Made by a program: the position numbers and the translations under genes | Notes under the pieces: model-generated | What the model was told of the DNA's origin: nothing | What the model saw: the letters and a program-made list of their open reading frames with translations, nothing else | Databases searched by the model: none | Shown: positions 37,247-45,245 of the stretch, one piece after another | Position numbering within the stretch: position 1 is the stretch's first letter | How the letters are laid out: every line of letters starts with the position of its first letter | Assembly (NCBI RefSeq): GCF_023278085.1 | Contig: NZ_CP066265.1 | Coordinates: 4,846,501 to 4,910,500, forward strand | Direction: 5' to 3' | From: Pseudomonas syringae | Lineage (GTDB): Bacteria; Pseudomonadota; Gammaproteobacteria; Pseudomonadales; Pseudomonadaceae | Length of the DNA: 64,000 nt

Positions 37247-38425
37247 GTGCCCGTTACTGACGTTGTAATCATTGGCGCTGGCGCCGCAGGTTTGATGTGT
37301 GCATTCACCGCAGCCGCTCGCGGGCGCAGGGTGATGTTGATCGATCATGCCAACAAACCTGGCAAGAAGATCCTCATGTCCGGTGGCGGGCGCTGTAATT
37401 TCACCAATATGTACACCGAACCGGCCAATTTCCTGTCGCAGAACCCGCATTTCTGCAAATCGGCACTGGCCCGTTACACCCAGTGGGACTTCATCGCGAT
37501 GGTCGCCAAACACGGTGTGCCGTATCACGAGAAGAAGCTCGGTCAGCTGTTCTGCGACAACAAGTCCAGCGACATTCTGGAAATGCTCCTGGAAGAATGC
37601 CGTCAGGCCGGTGTCAGCCTGCACATGGACACCTCGGTGCAGCAGATCGAAAAGACCGAATCCGGTTATAGCCTGCACACCACGCTGGGCCCGTTGAACT
37701 GCGAATCGCTGGTGATTGCCACCGGCGGGCTGTCTATCCCGACGCTCGGCGCGACCGGTTTCGGCTATCAGGTCGGCAAGCAATTCGGCCACAGCCTGCT
37801 GCCCACCCGCGCCGGGCTGGTGCCGTTCACCATCACCGATCAGCTCAAGGATTTATGCACCGAGCTGTCCGGCACTTCGGTGGACAGCCTGGTGAGCTGC
37901 AACGACAACAGCTTCCGGGAAAATATTTTGTTTACCCACCGCGGCCTCAGTGGCCCGGCCATCTTGCAGATTTCCTCGTTCTGGCAGCCCGGCGACACCG
38001 TCGACATCAATCTGCTGCCTGATCACGATGTACCCGCGTGGCTCTCGCAGCAACAAGCCGAGCGCCCCAACAGCGAGCTGAAAACCCTGCTGGGCGAACT
38101 CTTCACCAAAAAGATGGCCAACCTGATCGCCGAACACTGGTTCGCGTCAAAACCCATGAAGCAGTACACCCACGCCGAGCTGGCCGAGATCGCTGAGAAA
38201 CTGGCGAGCTGGCAAGTGGTCCCCGCAGGCACCGAAGGCTACCGCACGGCCGAGGTGACACTGGGCGGCATTGATACTCGCGAAGTGTCTTCCAAGACCA
38301 TGGAGTCGCTGAAGTCACCCGGGCTCTATTTCGTCGGCGAAGTGCTGGACGTGAGCGGCCACCTGGGCGGTTTCAATTTCCAGTGGGCCTGGGCATCGGC
38401 CTACGCAGCCGCGCAGTACGTCTGA
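37247..38425 (+). CDS. YhiN/HI0933-family flavoprotein (putative NAD(P)/FAD-dependent oxidoreductase)
   Basis: The GTG at 37247 follows GAGGAAA and gives 392 residues. Upstream in-frame codons lie in repeat DNA. The dinucleotide-binding motif DVVIIGAGAAGLMCAFTAAARG is at the N-terminus. The HI0933 signature KILMSGGGRCNFTN is at about 40-55, and the C-terminus has GLYFVGEVLDVSGHLGGFNFQWAWASG-like closure. The family binds FAD, and the physiological substrate is not known. The gene stands alone, 134 bases before the membrane protein gene. Confidence 0.9.
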   Translation: MPVTDVVIIGAGAAGLMCAFTAAARGRRVMLIDHANKPGKKILMSGGGRCNFTNMYTEPANFLSQNPHFCKSALARYTQWDFIAMVAKHGVPYHEKKLGQLFCDNKSSDILEMLLEECRQAGVSLHMDTSVQQIEKTESGYSLHTTLGPLNCESLVIATGGLSIPTLGATGFGYQVGKQFGHSLLPTRAGLVPFTITDQLKDLCTELSGTSVDSLVSCNDNSFRENILFTHRGLSGPAILQISSFWQPGDTVDINLLPDHDVPAWLSQQQAERPNSELKTLLGELFTKKMANLIAEHWFASKPMKQYTHAELAEIAEKLASWQVVPAGTEGYRTAEVTLGGIDTREVSSKTMESLKSPGLYFVGEVLDVSGHLGGFNFQWAWASAYAAAQYV

Positions 38426-38482
38426 CCTGACCGTTTGAACTAACATCGCAACACTGCGAATCGTATAAATTTGGCAAGGCGG

Positions 38483-38511
38483 ATGTACAGCCAGCCATTT
38501 GGGCTGTACAT
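38483..38511. promoter_or_regulatory. Perfect inverted repeat before the YccS-like gene
   Basis: ATGTACAGCC (38483-38492) and GGCTGTACAT (38502-38511) form an exact ten-base inverted repeat around nine bases. No T run follows. It could be a protein-binding operator for the downstream gene or a transcript-end hairpin for the upstream one. Confidence 0.5.
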
Positions 38512-38559
38512 ATCCTCCTGCACGATCGATCAATTGCGAACAGGGCCGTCAGCTTATCC

Positions 38560-40758
38560 ATGGCATCGAAATCTCTCCGTCATACATTCCGTCGATTGTG
38601 GGCGCTGGATAAATTCAGCTATAGCGTTCGTGTCTTCATCGCCCTGACCGGCAGCATGCTGCTGTGCTGGTACCAAAACGAGATGGCCCTGCTGATTCCG
38701 CTGTTTCTCGGAATCATCGCCTGCGCGCTGGCAGAAACAGACGACAGCTGGCAGGGCAGGCTCAATGCGCTGGCCGTGACACTGGTGTGTTTCAGCATCG
38801 CCGCCCTCGCTGTCGAACTGTTATTCCCCTACCCCTGGCTGTTCGTCTGCTCACTGGCGCTGGCCAGCTTTTGCCTGACCATGCTCGGCGCGCTGGGCGA
38901 ACGCTATGGCGCGATTGCCTATGGCACGCTGATTCTGTCGGTGTACACCATGATCGGGGTCGACCAGCGCGGCGGTCAGGTGACCGACTTCTGGCATGAG
39001 CCGATGCTGCTGGTCGCCGGAGCCGCGTGGTACGGCCTGCTGTCGGTGCTGTGGCAGATGCTGTTTTCCAATCAGCCCGTGCAGCAGGCGCTGGCGCGGC
39101 TGTTTCGCGAGCTGGGGCAGTACCTGAAACTGAAATCGACGCTGTTCGAGCCCATTCGCAACCTCAACGTGGAAGCTCGCCGCCTGGAGCTGGCGCAGCA
39201 GAACGGTCGCGTGGTCGCGGCGCTGAACTCGACCAAGGAAATCATCCTGCACCGCGTCGGCAGCGGTCGTCCCGGCTCGAAGGTCAGTCGCTACCTGAAG
39301 CTGTATTTCATCGCTCAGGACATTCACGAGCGCGCCAGCTCGTCGCACTACCCGTACAACTCGCTGGCCGAAGCGTTTTTCCACAGTGATGTGCTGTTCC
39401 GTTGTCAGCGCCTGCTGCGTCAGCAAGGCGTTGCCTGTCAGGCGCTCTCAGAGTCCATCCAGCTGCGTCAGCCGTTCGTGTATGACCCGAGCTTCGCAGA
39501 AGCCATGGAAGACCTGCACGCGTCGCTTGAGCACCTGCGCATCCAGAGCAACCCGGCGTGGCGCGGCTTGCTGCGTTCACTGCGCGCACTGGCGACCAAC
39601 CTCGGCACGCTGGACCGGCTGATCAGCGATGCCAGCAACCCGGACGCTGTCGCCGATGCCACTGACAGCAGCCTGCTGGACCGCTCGCCGCGCAACCTCA
39701 AGGATGTCTGGACGCGCCTGCGCCTGCAGATGACCCCGACCTCGCTGCTGTTTCGCCATGCCTTGCGGCTGCCGCTGGCGCTGACCATCGGTTACGCGAT
39801 GGTGCACCTGATTCACCCGTCGCAAGGCTACTGGATCATCCTGACCACGGTGTTTGTCTGCCAGCCCAGCTATGGCGCGACCCGGCGCAAGCTCGGGCAG
39901 CGGATCATCGGCACCGCGATTGGCCTGACCGTCGGCTGGGTGCTGTTCGATCTGGTCACCAGCCCGATTCTGCAATCGATGTGCGCGGTACTCGCCGGGG
40001 TGGTGTTCTTCGTCAACCGCACCACGCGCTACACCCTGTCGACCGCCGCGATCACCGTGATGGTGCTGTTCTGCTTCAATCAGGTCGGCGACGGTTACGG
40101 CCTGTTTCTGCCGCGCCTGTTCGACACACTGTTGGGCAGCCTGATCGCCGGCCTCGCGGTGTTCCTGTTCCTGCCTGACTGGCAGGGACGACGTCTCAAC
40201 AAAGTGCTGGCCAACACGCTGACCTGCAACAGCATCTATCTGCGCCAGATCATGCAGCAGTATGCCAAGGGCAAGAGTGATGACCTGGCCTATCGACTGG
40301 CCCGGCGCAACGCCCACAACGCCGATGCCGCGCTGTCCACCACGCTGGCCAACATGCTCATGGAGCCCGGCCATTTCCGCAAGGAAGCCGACGTCGGCTT
40401 TCGCTTCCTGGTGCTGTCGCACACGCTGTTGAGCTATCTGTCAGGCCTTGGCGCCCACCGCGACACGCAGCTGCCGAGTGACGTCCACGAGCACCTGATC
40501 GATGGCGCCGGTGCGACACTGGCCGCCAGCATCGACGAGATCGCCCAGAGCCTGGCCGAGAAGCAACCGGTTGCCGTGCACAGCGATGCGGAAGAAGCCC
40601 TGGCCGCAGAGCTGGAACAATTGCCGGAAGAAATGGATGAGAGTCAGCGTCTGGTGCAGGCGCAACTGGCGCTGATCTGTCGTCAACTGGCACCGCTACG
40701 GACCCTGGCCGCACACCTGATCAAAGCTCCGGAGACTGTTGCAGACCGTGCAGCCTGA
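38560..40758 (+). CDS. yccS: YccS-type inner membrane protein (FUSC family)
   Basis: The 732-residue protein has two membrane blocks. The first is at about residues 22-170 (SYSVRVFIALTGSMLLCWY, MALLIPLFLGIIACAL and others). The second is at about 395-545 (PLALTIGYAMVHLIHPSQGYWIILTTVFVCQ in outline). Each block is followed by a soluble region. This is the layout of YccS/YhfK and of aromatic acid exporters of the FUSC family. The GYWIxLTxxFVCQPSYGAT segment is strongly characteristic. Substrate and role are unknown. The last 38 bases overlap the 3' end of the convergent binding-protein gene. Confidence 0.88.
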   Translation: MASKSLRHTFRRLWALDKFSYSVRVFIALTGSMLLCWYQNEMALLIPLFLGIIACALAETDDSWQGRLNALAVTLVCFSIAALAVELLFPYPWLFVCSLALASFCLTMLGALGERYGAIAYGTLILSVYTMIGVDQRGGQVTDFWHEPMLLVAGAAWYGLLSVLWQMLFSNQPVQQALARLFRELGQYLKLKSTLFEPIRNLNVEARRLELAQQNGRVVAALNSTKEIILHRVGSGRPGSKVSRYLKLYFIAQDIHERASSSHYPYNSLAEAFFHSDVLFRCQRLLRQQGVACQALSESIQLRQPFVYDPSFAEAMEDLHASLEHLRIQSNPAWRGLLRSLRALATNLGTLDRLISDASNPDAVADATDSSLLDRSPRNLKDVWTRLRLQMTPTSLLFRHALRLPLALTIGYAMVHLIHPSQGYWIILTTVFVCQPSYGATRRKLGQRIIGTAIGLTVGWVLFDLVTSPILQSMCAVLAGVVFFVNRTTRYTLSTAAITVMVLFCFNQVGDGYGLFLPRLFDTLLGSLIAGLAVFLFLPDWQGRRLNKVLANTLTCNSIYLRQIMQQYAKGKSDDLAYRLARRNAHNADAALSTTLANMLMEPGHFRKEADVGFRFLVLSHTLLSYLSGLGAHRDTQLPSDVHEHLIDGAGATLAASIDEIAQSLAEKQPVAVHSDAEEALAAELEQLPEEMDESQRLVQAQLALICRQLAPLRTLAAHLIKAPETVADRAA

Positions 40759-41476
40759 GCAATTCTTCGTAAGTGCCGTCGGCTTTCATGGCGGCGATTT
40801 CATGATCGAAATCGGCGACGATCTTTGCGTGGAGCGGGTTTTTCAGGCTGACCAGAATATGCAGGCTGTTCTCGCTCAATGACCCCGGCATGAATTCGAC
40901 CCGGTTGCGAACCTCGTCAGACTCCAGCGACAGGTTGTAACGCGCGACGTATTCGTCTTCCAGTGCGAGGTCGACGCGAGCCGCAGCCAGCATGCGCACG
41001 GCGGTGGAGAAATTCTGCACCGGGACCTTCTTGAGCAACGTGTCGCTATCGAACGCCGGTGAATAGGCGTAACCACGCACCACGGCGATCATGTAGTGAT
41101 GCAATTTTTCATGGGACAAGAGGCTGATCACCGATTCCTTGCGCTTGATGAAGCGAATCCGATTAAGCAGGTATTCCGCAGAAAACTCGCCGATCCGCGT
41201 GCGATCTTCGCTGAACCATGCATTGATCAGCACATCGTGACGCCCTTCGCTCAGCCCCAGCAGCGCCCGTGCCCACGGCACCTGCTCGTAAACCGTCGTG
41301 TATCCGGCGCGGCGCAGGGCCGTGTTGACGATGTCAGTCGCGAGCCCGCCATTGAGCAGCAGTGCATCGGTGAAGGGCGGCCAGGGGTCAGCGACAAGCC
41401 GCAGTTTCTCCGCTGCGCTGGCGGACGCCATCAGCAAAAAGACCAGCAACCCAACCGCTCGAAGCCTCTGCGACAT
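40721..41476 (-). CDS. Periplasmic solute-binding protein-like (SBP family 3)
   Basis: The ATG at 41476 gives 251 residues beginning with a signal peptide: MSQRLRAVG, a hydrophobic LLVFLLMASASAA and a likely cut after SAA. The mature part starts EKLRLVADPWPPFT and includes GLATDIVNTALRRAGY and VPWARALLGLSEGRHDVLINAWF, typical of amino-acid-type binding proteins. No permease or ATPase gene is nearby, so it may be an orphan receptor or sensor-like protein. It converges with the YccS-like gene and overlaps it by 38 bases. Confidence 0.85.
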   Translation of the reverse strand: MSQRLRAVGLLVFLLMASASAAEKLRLVADPWPPFTDALLLNGGLATDIVNTALRRAGYTTVYEQVPWARALLGLSEGRHDVLINAWFSEDRTRIGEFSAEYLLNRIRFIKRKESVISLLSHEKLHHYMIAVVRGYAYSPAFDSDTLLKKVPVQNFSTAVRMLAAARVDLALEDEYVARYNLSLESDEVRNRVEFMPGSLSENSLHILVSLKNPLHAKIVADFDHEIAAMKADGTYEELLRLHGLQQSPEL

Positions 41477-41701
41477 GCTCAGGTTCCTGAAAGGGCGGCA
41501 TGCCCGATTCCAACCTATCGGCAGCAAAACCGTCACTCATGAGAGTGCTTATACATTTTTGTTGAAGGCCTGAAGCACTCAATAGACAACAGGCGGGAGG
41601 AACACGTTCTGTGGCGCTGCATGCCGATCTTCACGGTGTTTATTGGGAATGGCGCAGGATACGTTTAGACTTCGCTTCTGGTTTCCCTGCGAGTCTGCAA
41701 C

Positions 41702-42160
41702 ATGTCTATCGAATGGATCTGCAAACATCACACCGAACTGAGTATTCAGCAACTCTACGCCGTGCTGCAACTGCGTGCCGAGGTGTTTGTGGTCGAGCAG
41801 CAATGTGTCTACCTGGACGTCGACGGACAGGACCTGACAGGCGATACCTGTCATCTGATGGCCTGGCAGGGAGACAAGCTGGTGGCTTACCTTCGCCTGC
41901 TTGATCCGATCCAGCAAGGCGGCGACGTGACCATCGGCCGCGTTGTGACTGCCCCTTCGATTCGCAGCAGAGGCATTGGCCACGAACTGATGGTCCAGGC
42001 CCTGGAGAACGCCGAACGCCGATGGCCTGATCAGCCGATCTACCTCTCGGCTCAGGCCCACCTGCAGGGTTATTACAGTCGTTACGGTTTCGACCCGATT
42101 GGCGAGATCTACCTCGAAGACGACATCCCCCACATCGGCATGCGTCGCGATTTGGATTAG
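41702..42160 (+). CDS. elaA: GNAT acetyltransferase, ElaA family
   Basis: The 152-residue protein matches ElaA. It begins with WICKHHTELSIQQLYAVLQLR and FVVEQQCVYLDVDGQDL, followed by the acetyl-CoA binding turn GRVVTAPSIRSRGIGHELM. The end, QAHLQGYYSRYGFDPIGE and DDIPHIGM, is highly conserved in ElaA. The acetyl acceptor is unknown. It stands 225 bases from the divergent binding-protein gene. Confidence 0.93.
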   Translation: MSIEWICKHHTELSIQQLYAVLQLRAEVFVVEQQCVYLDVDGQDLTGDTCHLMAWQGDKLVAYLRLLDPIQQGGDVTIGRVVTAPSIRSRGIGHELMVQALENAERRWPDQPIYLSAQAHLQGYYSRYGFDPIGEIYLEDDIPHIGMRRDLD

Positions 42161-42172
42161 AAGCAGCGGTAA

Positions 42173-42186
42173 GCTGCAAGCTGCAA
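42173..42186. repeat. Two GCTGCAA heptamers after elaA
   Basis: Two exact GCTGCAA units follow the elaA stop and are succeeded by a degenerate GTTGAAT. They match the first five units of the array at 2029. They sit directly before the ribosome site of the next gene. Confidence 0.7.
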
Positions 42187-42213
42187 GTTGAATGCATTGA
42201 AAAGGATTCGTCG

Positions 42214-42510
42214 ATGGAAGTCAGCAAGACCAAGAGCAGTTTCTATCGCCGGCTTTACGTGGCGTATCTGATTGATTCAAAGCTCGCCTGCAGCGTACCC
42301 GAACTGACCGCAGTGACCGGCATGCCGCGCCGCACTGCGCAGGACACTATCAGCGCGCTCTCCGACCTGGACATCGAGTGCGAATTCGAACAACAGGAAG
42401 GCGCTCGCAATCACGCTGGCAGTTACTACATTCGTAACTGGGGCGCCATCGACAAGGTTTGGATCGCCCGCAACCTGACTGGCATCAAAGCGGTGCTTGG
42501 GTATCCTTAG
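42214..42510 (+). CDS. Small winged-helix DNA-binding protein
   Basis: The 98-residue product has a helix-turn-helix-like segment, SVPELTAVTGMPRRTAQDTI, followed by a wing (CEFEQQEGARNHAGSYYI). This resembles small winged-helix proteins of Pseudomonas with no known target. The ATG follows AAGGAT at a good distance. The protein appears whole, ending WIARNLTGIKAVLGYP just before insertion-sequence debris begins. No partner gene is adjacent apart from elaA. Confidence 0.75.
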   Translation: MEVSKTKSSFYRRLYVAYLIDSKLACSVPELTAVTGMPRRTAQDTISALSDLDIECEFEQQEGARNHAGSYYIRNWGAIDKVWIARNLTGIKAVLGYP

Positions 42511-42518
42511 GCTCAGTA

Positions 42519-42903
42519 TCAAAAGTATTGTCGCAAGCACGGCCTGGCACAGACCAATGAGAAAATCGCTGCAAAACTTGTTGCGAGATCGTCGAAGCGC
42601 GTCACGATGCGTCAAATCTCCTTCAGCCAGCCGAATATGCGCTCGATGACGTTGGATGTTGCACTGCCGATATTTGGGGCAATCAAACAAGCGCGGCATT
42701 TTTCGGAAACGTTGATAAATCGTTGACCAAGGACCGAATTGCTCGGGCATATCTCGCTAGGCTGCGCCAGAGCAAAGCACCCAGAGGATACTGTTAAGCA
42801 TCATGCGACCATCGGCCCGAGGGCGCCCGGTGCGCAGGGTTTTGGTGAAGATATCTGCAACCAGATCCCAGGCGGCGTCGGGAAGCTCATACCGCGTCGC
42901 CAT
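42519..42903 (-). pseudogene. Broken IS5-family transposase
   Basis: Read on the minus strand from the ATG at 42903, the frame gives an IS5-type N-terminus (ATRYELPDAAWDLVADIF, then TGRPRADGRMMLNSILWVL). At codon 49 the expected Trp is a TAG stop (42757-42759), after which RDMPEQFGPWSTIYQRFR continues in frame. Near 42670 the frame changes and the middle, including the DDE core, is missing. The C-terminal piece (SNVIERIFGWLKE, RIVTRFDDLATSFAA) follows with another stop at 42612-42614 where Arg is expected. The element is dead: two nonsense changes and one large deletion. Confidence 0.88.
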
Positions 42904-42923
42904 CTTGGCCTCCTGACTTTAAT

Positions 42924-42951
42924 GACGGCGTGTTTTACAGAAAATCGTATT
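42924..42951. repeat. 28-base direct repeat, left copy
   Basis: This segment (GACGGCGT...ATCGTATT) lies upstream of the dead transposase start and should be part of its insertion-sequence end. It matches 44573-44600 at 24 of 28 bases in the same orientation. The two copies bracket the A+T-rich gene and the DUF2845 gene. Confidence 0.75.
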
Positions 42952-43015
42952 GCTTGACATTAGCGCCCGGATATTAGGATTTCGTTACTATTGACGAGCA
43001 AAACTCTTGATGTGG

Positions 43016-43044
43016 TTGACAGTTCTTTTTGAAATTATTACGCT
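43016..43044 (+). promoter_or_regulatory. Candidate sigma-70 promoter for the solenoid-protein gene
   Basis: A perfect TTGACA (43016-43021) is followed after 17 bases by TACGCT (43039-43044). This lies 33 bases before the ATG at 43077, which has AAGGA as its ribosome site. No hrp box was found in this gap. Confidence 0.6.
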
Positions 43045-43076
43045 GAATTTTCATTTAGTTTACTAAGGATAGATCA

Positions 43077-44210
43077 ATGAATGTAAATATGCAGTGTGTG
43101 GGGACGTCAATCTCCTTCAACCAATTTCAAACTATATTTAACGCCACAGGCCTTAACTCTACAATTTCACTGTCCGACGCAAATGCTTTACCTCCCGCAA
43201 ATATACTGCCTTTGATAGCCACTGCGAACACAAAGAAACTTTCGCTCCAAGTCTCTGGCAGGTCAATCTCTGCACCTGGACTCATTGAGATGATCAATAC
43301 AGCGACAGGAGCGAACACCGTAATCTCCATAGACGAGATGAACAATTATCCGGTTACGAGCGTAGATCAAATTGTGGCTACAATCGGCGCGAAGCCTTAC
43401 CCCATAACCATTAATGGGGGAGCTGTTAATCAAACCACCGCTCCGCCACTAATAAATACACTTAGCAACCCTAACACTCCCCTCACATTGACTTCTCTAA
43501 ACTCACTGGTAGATGAAGCAATCACCATTATATTAGAAGCCATTGGAAGTAAAGCCTATAATATTTCTCTAGACGGCTCATTATCAAGCCCCACCAGCAT
43601 CATAGAAACGATTGGTAAGATTGGTGAAAACTCAAATATCTCACTCTTCAACTCTCGATTCATTAACGCCGATGCGATGTCTCAGATACTAGCCTCGGCT
43701 GGAGCCAAAAAATTTGCCATTACCTTTGACGCCCCCGACTTCACAGTCCCTAACCTTAAAAGCTTTATCGCTTCCGCAGGCCCCAACACCTCGATCACGG
43801 TGACAACATCTCAAGTACTGATGACCACCGACCTACTCGATATCTTAACGCTCAATGGGGGTAAAAAATTGACTCTTGACTTTAATGGCCGGCAGCTATC
43901 GGTTGACCCTGTCAACGGCGACAAGCTTCAGCAAGTCGTAACAGCTGCCAATACTTCACATACCATCTCTGTGAATACCATGCAGTATCCGCCCCTCTCT
44001 TATATATTGCCAATCATACAATCTTCAGCCCAAACTAACATGGTGTTATCTTATAACGGATCTCAAATAACCGACACAGAGGCTCAGGGAAATGTCGTCG
44101 TTCGAGGTATCGAAGTGGCTCAACCCACGACATCAATTGTTGTCACATCTGTGGGCGTGACCAATTATAGCGTTGAAAATTATCTGGATATCGTCAGAGC
44201 TGCTGGCTGA
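43077..44210 (+). CDS. A+T-rich gene for an unrecognised solenoid-like repeat protein
   Basis: I do not recognise the family. The 377 residues consist of about eleven degenerate units of 26-31 residues. Each unit has a hydrophobic helix-like start, then a turn such as GANT, GAKP, GSKA, GENS or GPNT, then a short alternating strand (TVISIDE, YPITING, YNISLDG, FAITFDA). This looks like an alpha/beta solenoid comparable to leucine-rich repeats, with Ile in place of Leu. There is one Cys and no signal peptide or membrane span. The base composition is clearly foreign: the 60-base lines at 43501 and 43561 have 22 and 25 G+C. It sits between insertion-sequence remnants and probably arrived by transfer. 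Confidence 0.8.
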   Translation: MNVNMQCVGTSISFNQFQTIFNATGLNSTISLSDANALPPANILPLIATANTKKLSLQVSGRSISAPGLIEMINTATGANTVISIDEMNNYPVTSVDQIVATIGAKPYPITINGGAVNQTTAPPLINTLSNPNTPLTLTSLNSLVDEAITIILEAIGSKAYNISLDGSLSSPTSIIETIGKIGENSNISLFNSRFINADAMSQILASAGAKKFAITFDAPDFTVPNLKSFIASAGPNTSITVTTSQVLMTTDLLDILTLNGGKKLTLDFNGRQLSVDPVNGDKLQQVVTAANTSHTISVNTMQYPPLSYILPIIQSSAQTNMVLSYNGSQITDTEAQGNVVVRGIEVAQPTTSIVVTSVGVTNYSVENYLDIVRAAG

Positions 44211-44219
44211 TAGTGTAAA

Positions 44220-44242
44220 TTGGCGCACCGTGTGTGCGCCAA
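44220..44242. terminator. Hairpin after the solenoid-protein gene
   Basis: TTGGCGCAC (44220-44228) pairs with GTGCGCCAA (44234-44242) around CGTGT. It lies ten bases after the stop and directly before the AAAGGAG site of the next gene. It may weaken read-through or shape translation of the downstream gene. No T run follows. Confidence 0.5.
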
Positions 44243-44261
44243 CCCAAAGGAGCGAATACTA

Positions 44262-44570
44262 ATGCTGATTAAACATATACTCCTTTTGAGCGCAGGTATT
44301 ATTGTCACTGCGTTTATCAGTCCCGCCAATGCGACCATGAGGTGTGGCACGGCGCTCATCAGTGAGGGCGACTCAAAGTCGACGGTTCTGGCCAAATGCG
44401 GCCCTCCATCAAGAAAGAGCAGCGAGGGTCCCGCCAGGCGCCCCAACGGAGTTCCCAGACTTAACGCGGCGACTATAACTGTATTTGTTTACGGCCCTAA
44501 TGGCGGCTCCTATCAATATCTTCGGTTCATAGACGAGAAGTTGATTGAAATTGACATGAGGCGTGAGTAA
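44262..44570 (+). CDS. Small secreted DUF2845-type protein
   Basis: The ATG at 44262 follows AAAGGAG and gives 102 residues. The first 24 form a signal peptide (MLIKHILLLSAGIIVTAF, cut near NAT). The mature part has RCGTALISEGDSKSTVLAKCGPP with two Cys, and YGPNGGSYQYLRFIDEKLIEIDM. This is the pattern of DUF2845, periplasmic proteins of unknown function in Pseudomonas. It follows the solenoid gene by 51 bases on the same strand and may be part of the same acquired piece. Confidence 0.8.
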   Translation: MLIKHILLLSAGIIVTAFISPANATMRCGTALISEGDSKSTVLAKCGPPSRKSSEGPARRPNGVPRLNAATITVFVYGPNGGSYQYLRFIDEKLIEIDMRRE

Positions 44571-44572
44571 TC

Positions 44573-44600
44573 GACGGCGTACTTTACAGAACACCGTATT
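44573..44600. repeat. 28-base direct repeat, right copy
   Basis: The segment (GACGGCGT...ACCGTATT) matches 42924-42951 at 24 of 28 positions in the same orientation and starts two bases after the DUF2845 stop. It is probably an end fragment of a second copy of the same insertion sequence. Confidence 0.75.
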
Positions 44601-44633
44601 TCCCGGGTTTACGTAAAGAGCTTGGGAAAGGCA

Positions 44634-44722
44634 GCTTCAAGCTTCAAGCTAAATACATGAAGCAAAGCTTCTGGCTTCTGGCTTCTGGCTTAAAGCTTGC
44701 CGCTTGAAGCTTGCAGCTCGCT
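44634..44722. repeat. Heptamer repeats running into the end of the YgjP-like gene
   Basis: Two GCTTCAA units (44634-44647) are followed by a short spacer. Then eight units run in phase from 44667: three GCTTCTG, GCTTAAA, GCTTGCC, GCTTGAA, GCTTGCA and GCTCGCT. The stop codon of the minus-strand metallopeptidase gene (44690-44692) lies inside the fourth of these, so the repeat encodes its last residues. The units resemble those at 2029-2175. Confidence 0.85.
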
Positions 44723-45214
44723 ATAAGTCAAATAAACGCGCAGGTCGAATTCCAGCTGATGATAGCCAGGCAGCATGTGCTCACACAGCTGGTAAAACGC
44801 CTTGTTGTGATCAGACTCCCGAAAATGCGCCAGCTCATGGACGACGATCATTTTCAGAAACTCCGGTGGCGCGTCCTTGAACAAGGCTGCTACGCGAATC
44901 TCGTTACTGGCCTTGAGCTTGCCGCCCTGCACCCTGGATATCTTGGTGTGCAGCCCGAGCGCACGGTGGGTGAGGTCCAGACGGTTATCGAACAGGACTT
45001 TTCTGATCGTGGGTGCGTTGCGCAGATGGTCCTGCTTCAGGGCCAGAGCGTAGGCATACAGCGCCTTGTCGCTCTGGATCTGATGCCGAGCCGGATAGCG
45101 CTGTTCCAGGTAGTCTGCCAGTCGCCCCTGATCGATCAATTGCTGCACCTGATCCTGCAACGCCTGCGGGTAGGCTTGCAGGTATTTCAGCGGGGCACGG
45201 CTGGATGCGGTCAT
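44690..45214 (-). CDS. YgjP-type M48-like metallopeptidase
   Basis: The ATG at 45214 gives 174 residues; a GTG at 45226 is possible. The zinc site is VVHELAHFRESDHNKAFYQL with a following Glu/Asp-rich helix, the signature of YgjP/WLM-like metalloproteins formerly called DUF45. The protein is cytoplasmic by lack of a signal peptide, and its substrate is unknown. The final residues, ELQASSGKL, are encoded by heptamer repeats and are likely variable between strains. Confidence 0.85.
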   Translation of the reverse strand: MTASSRAPLKYLQAYPQALQDQVQQLIDQGRLADYLEQRYPARHQIQSDKALYAYALALKQDHLRNAPTIRKVLFDNRLDLTHRALGLHTKISRVQGGKLKASNEIRVAALFKDAPPEFLKMIVVHELAHFRESDHNKAFYQLCEHMLPGYHQLEFDLRVYLTYSELQASSGKL

Positions 45215-45245
45215 AGGGCCTGACACTGTTCAGAAAGGCGCCATT

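Noticed and set aside
42277..42750. A 157-codon minus-strand frame overlapping the winged-helix gene
   Set aside because: It joins part of the dead transposase (RFRKMPRLFD) to the antisense of the winged-helix gene, so it is not a real gene.
42952..43076. hrp box before the solenoid-protein gene, which would suggest a type III effector
   Set aside because: No GGAACC with CCAC at 15-17 bases was found. A sigma-70-like promoter explains the region better.
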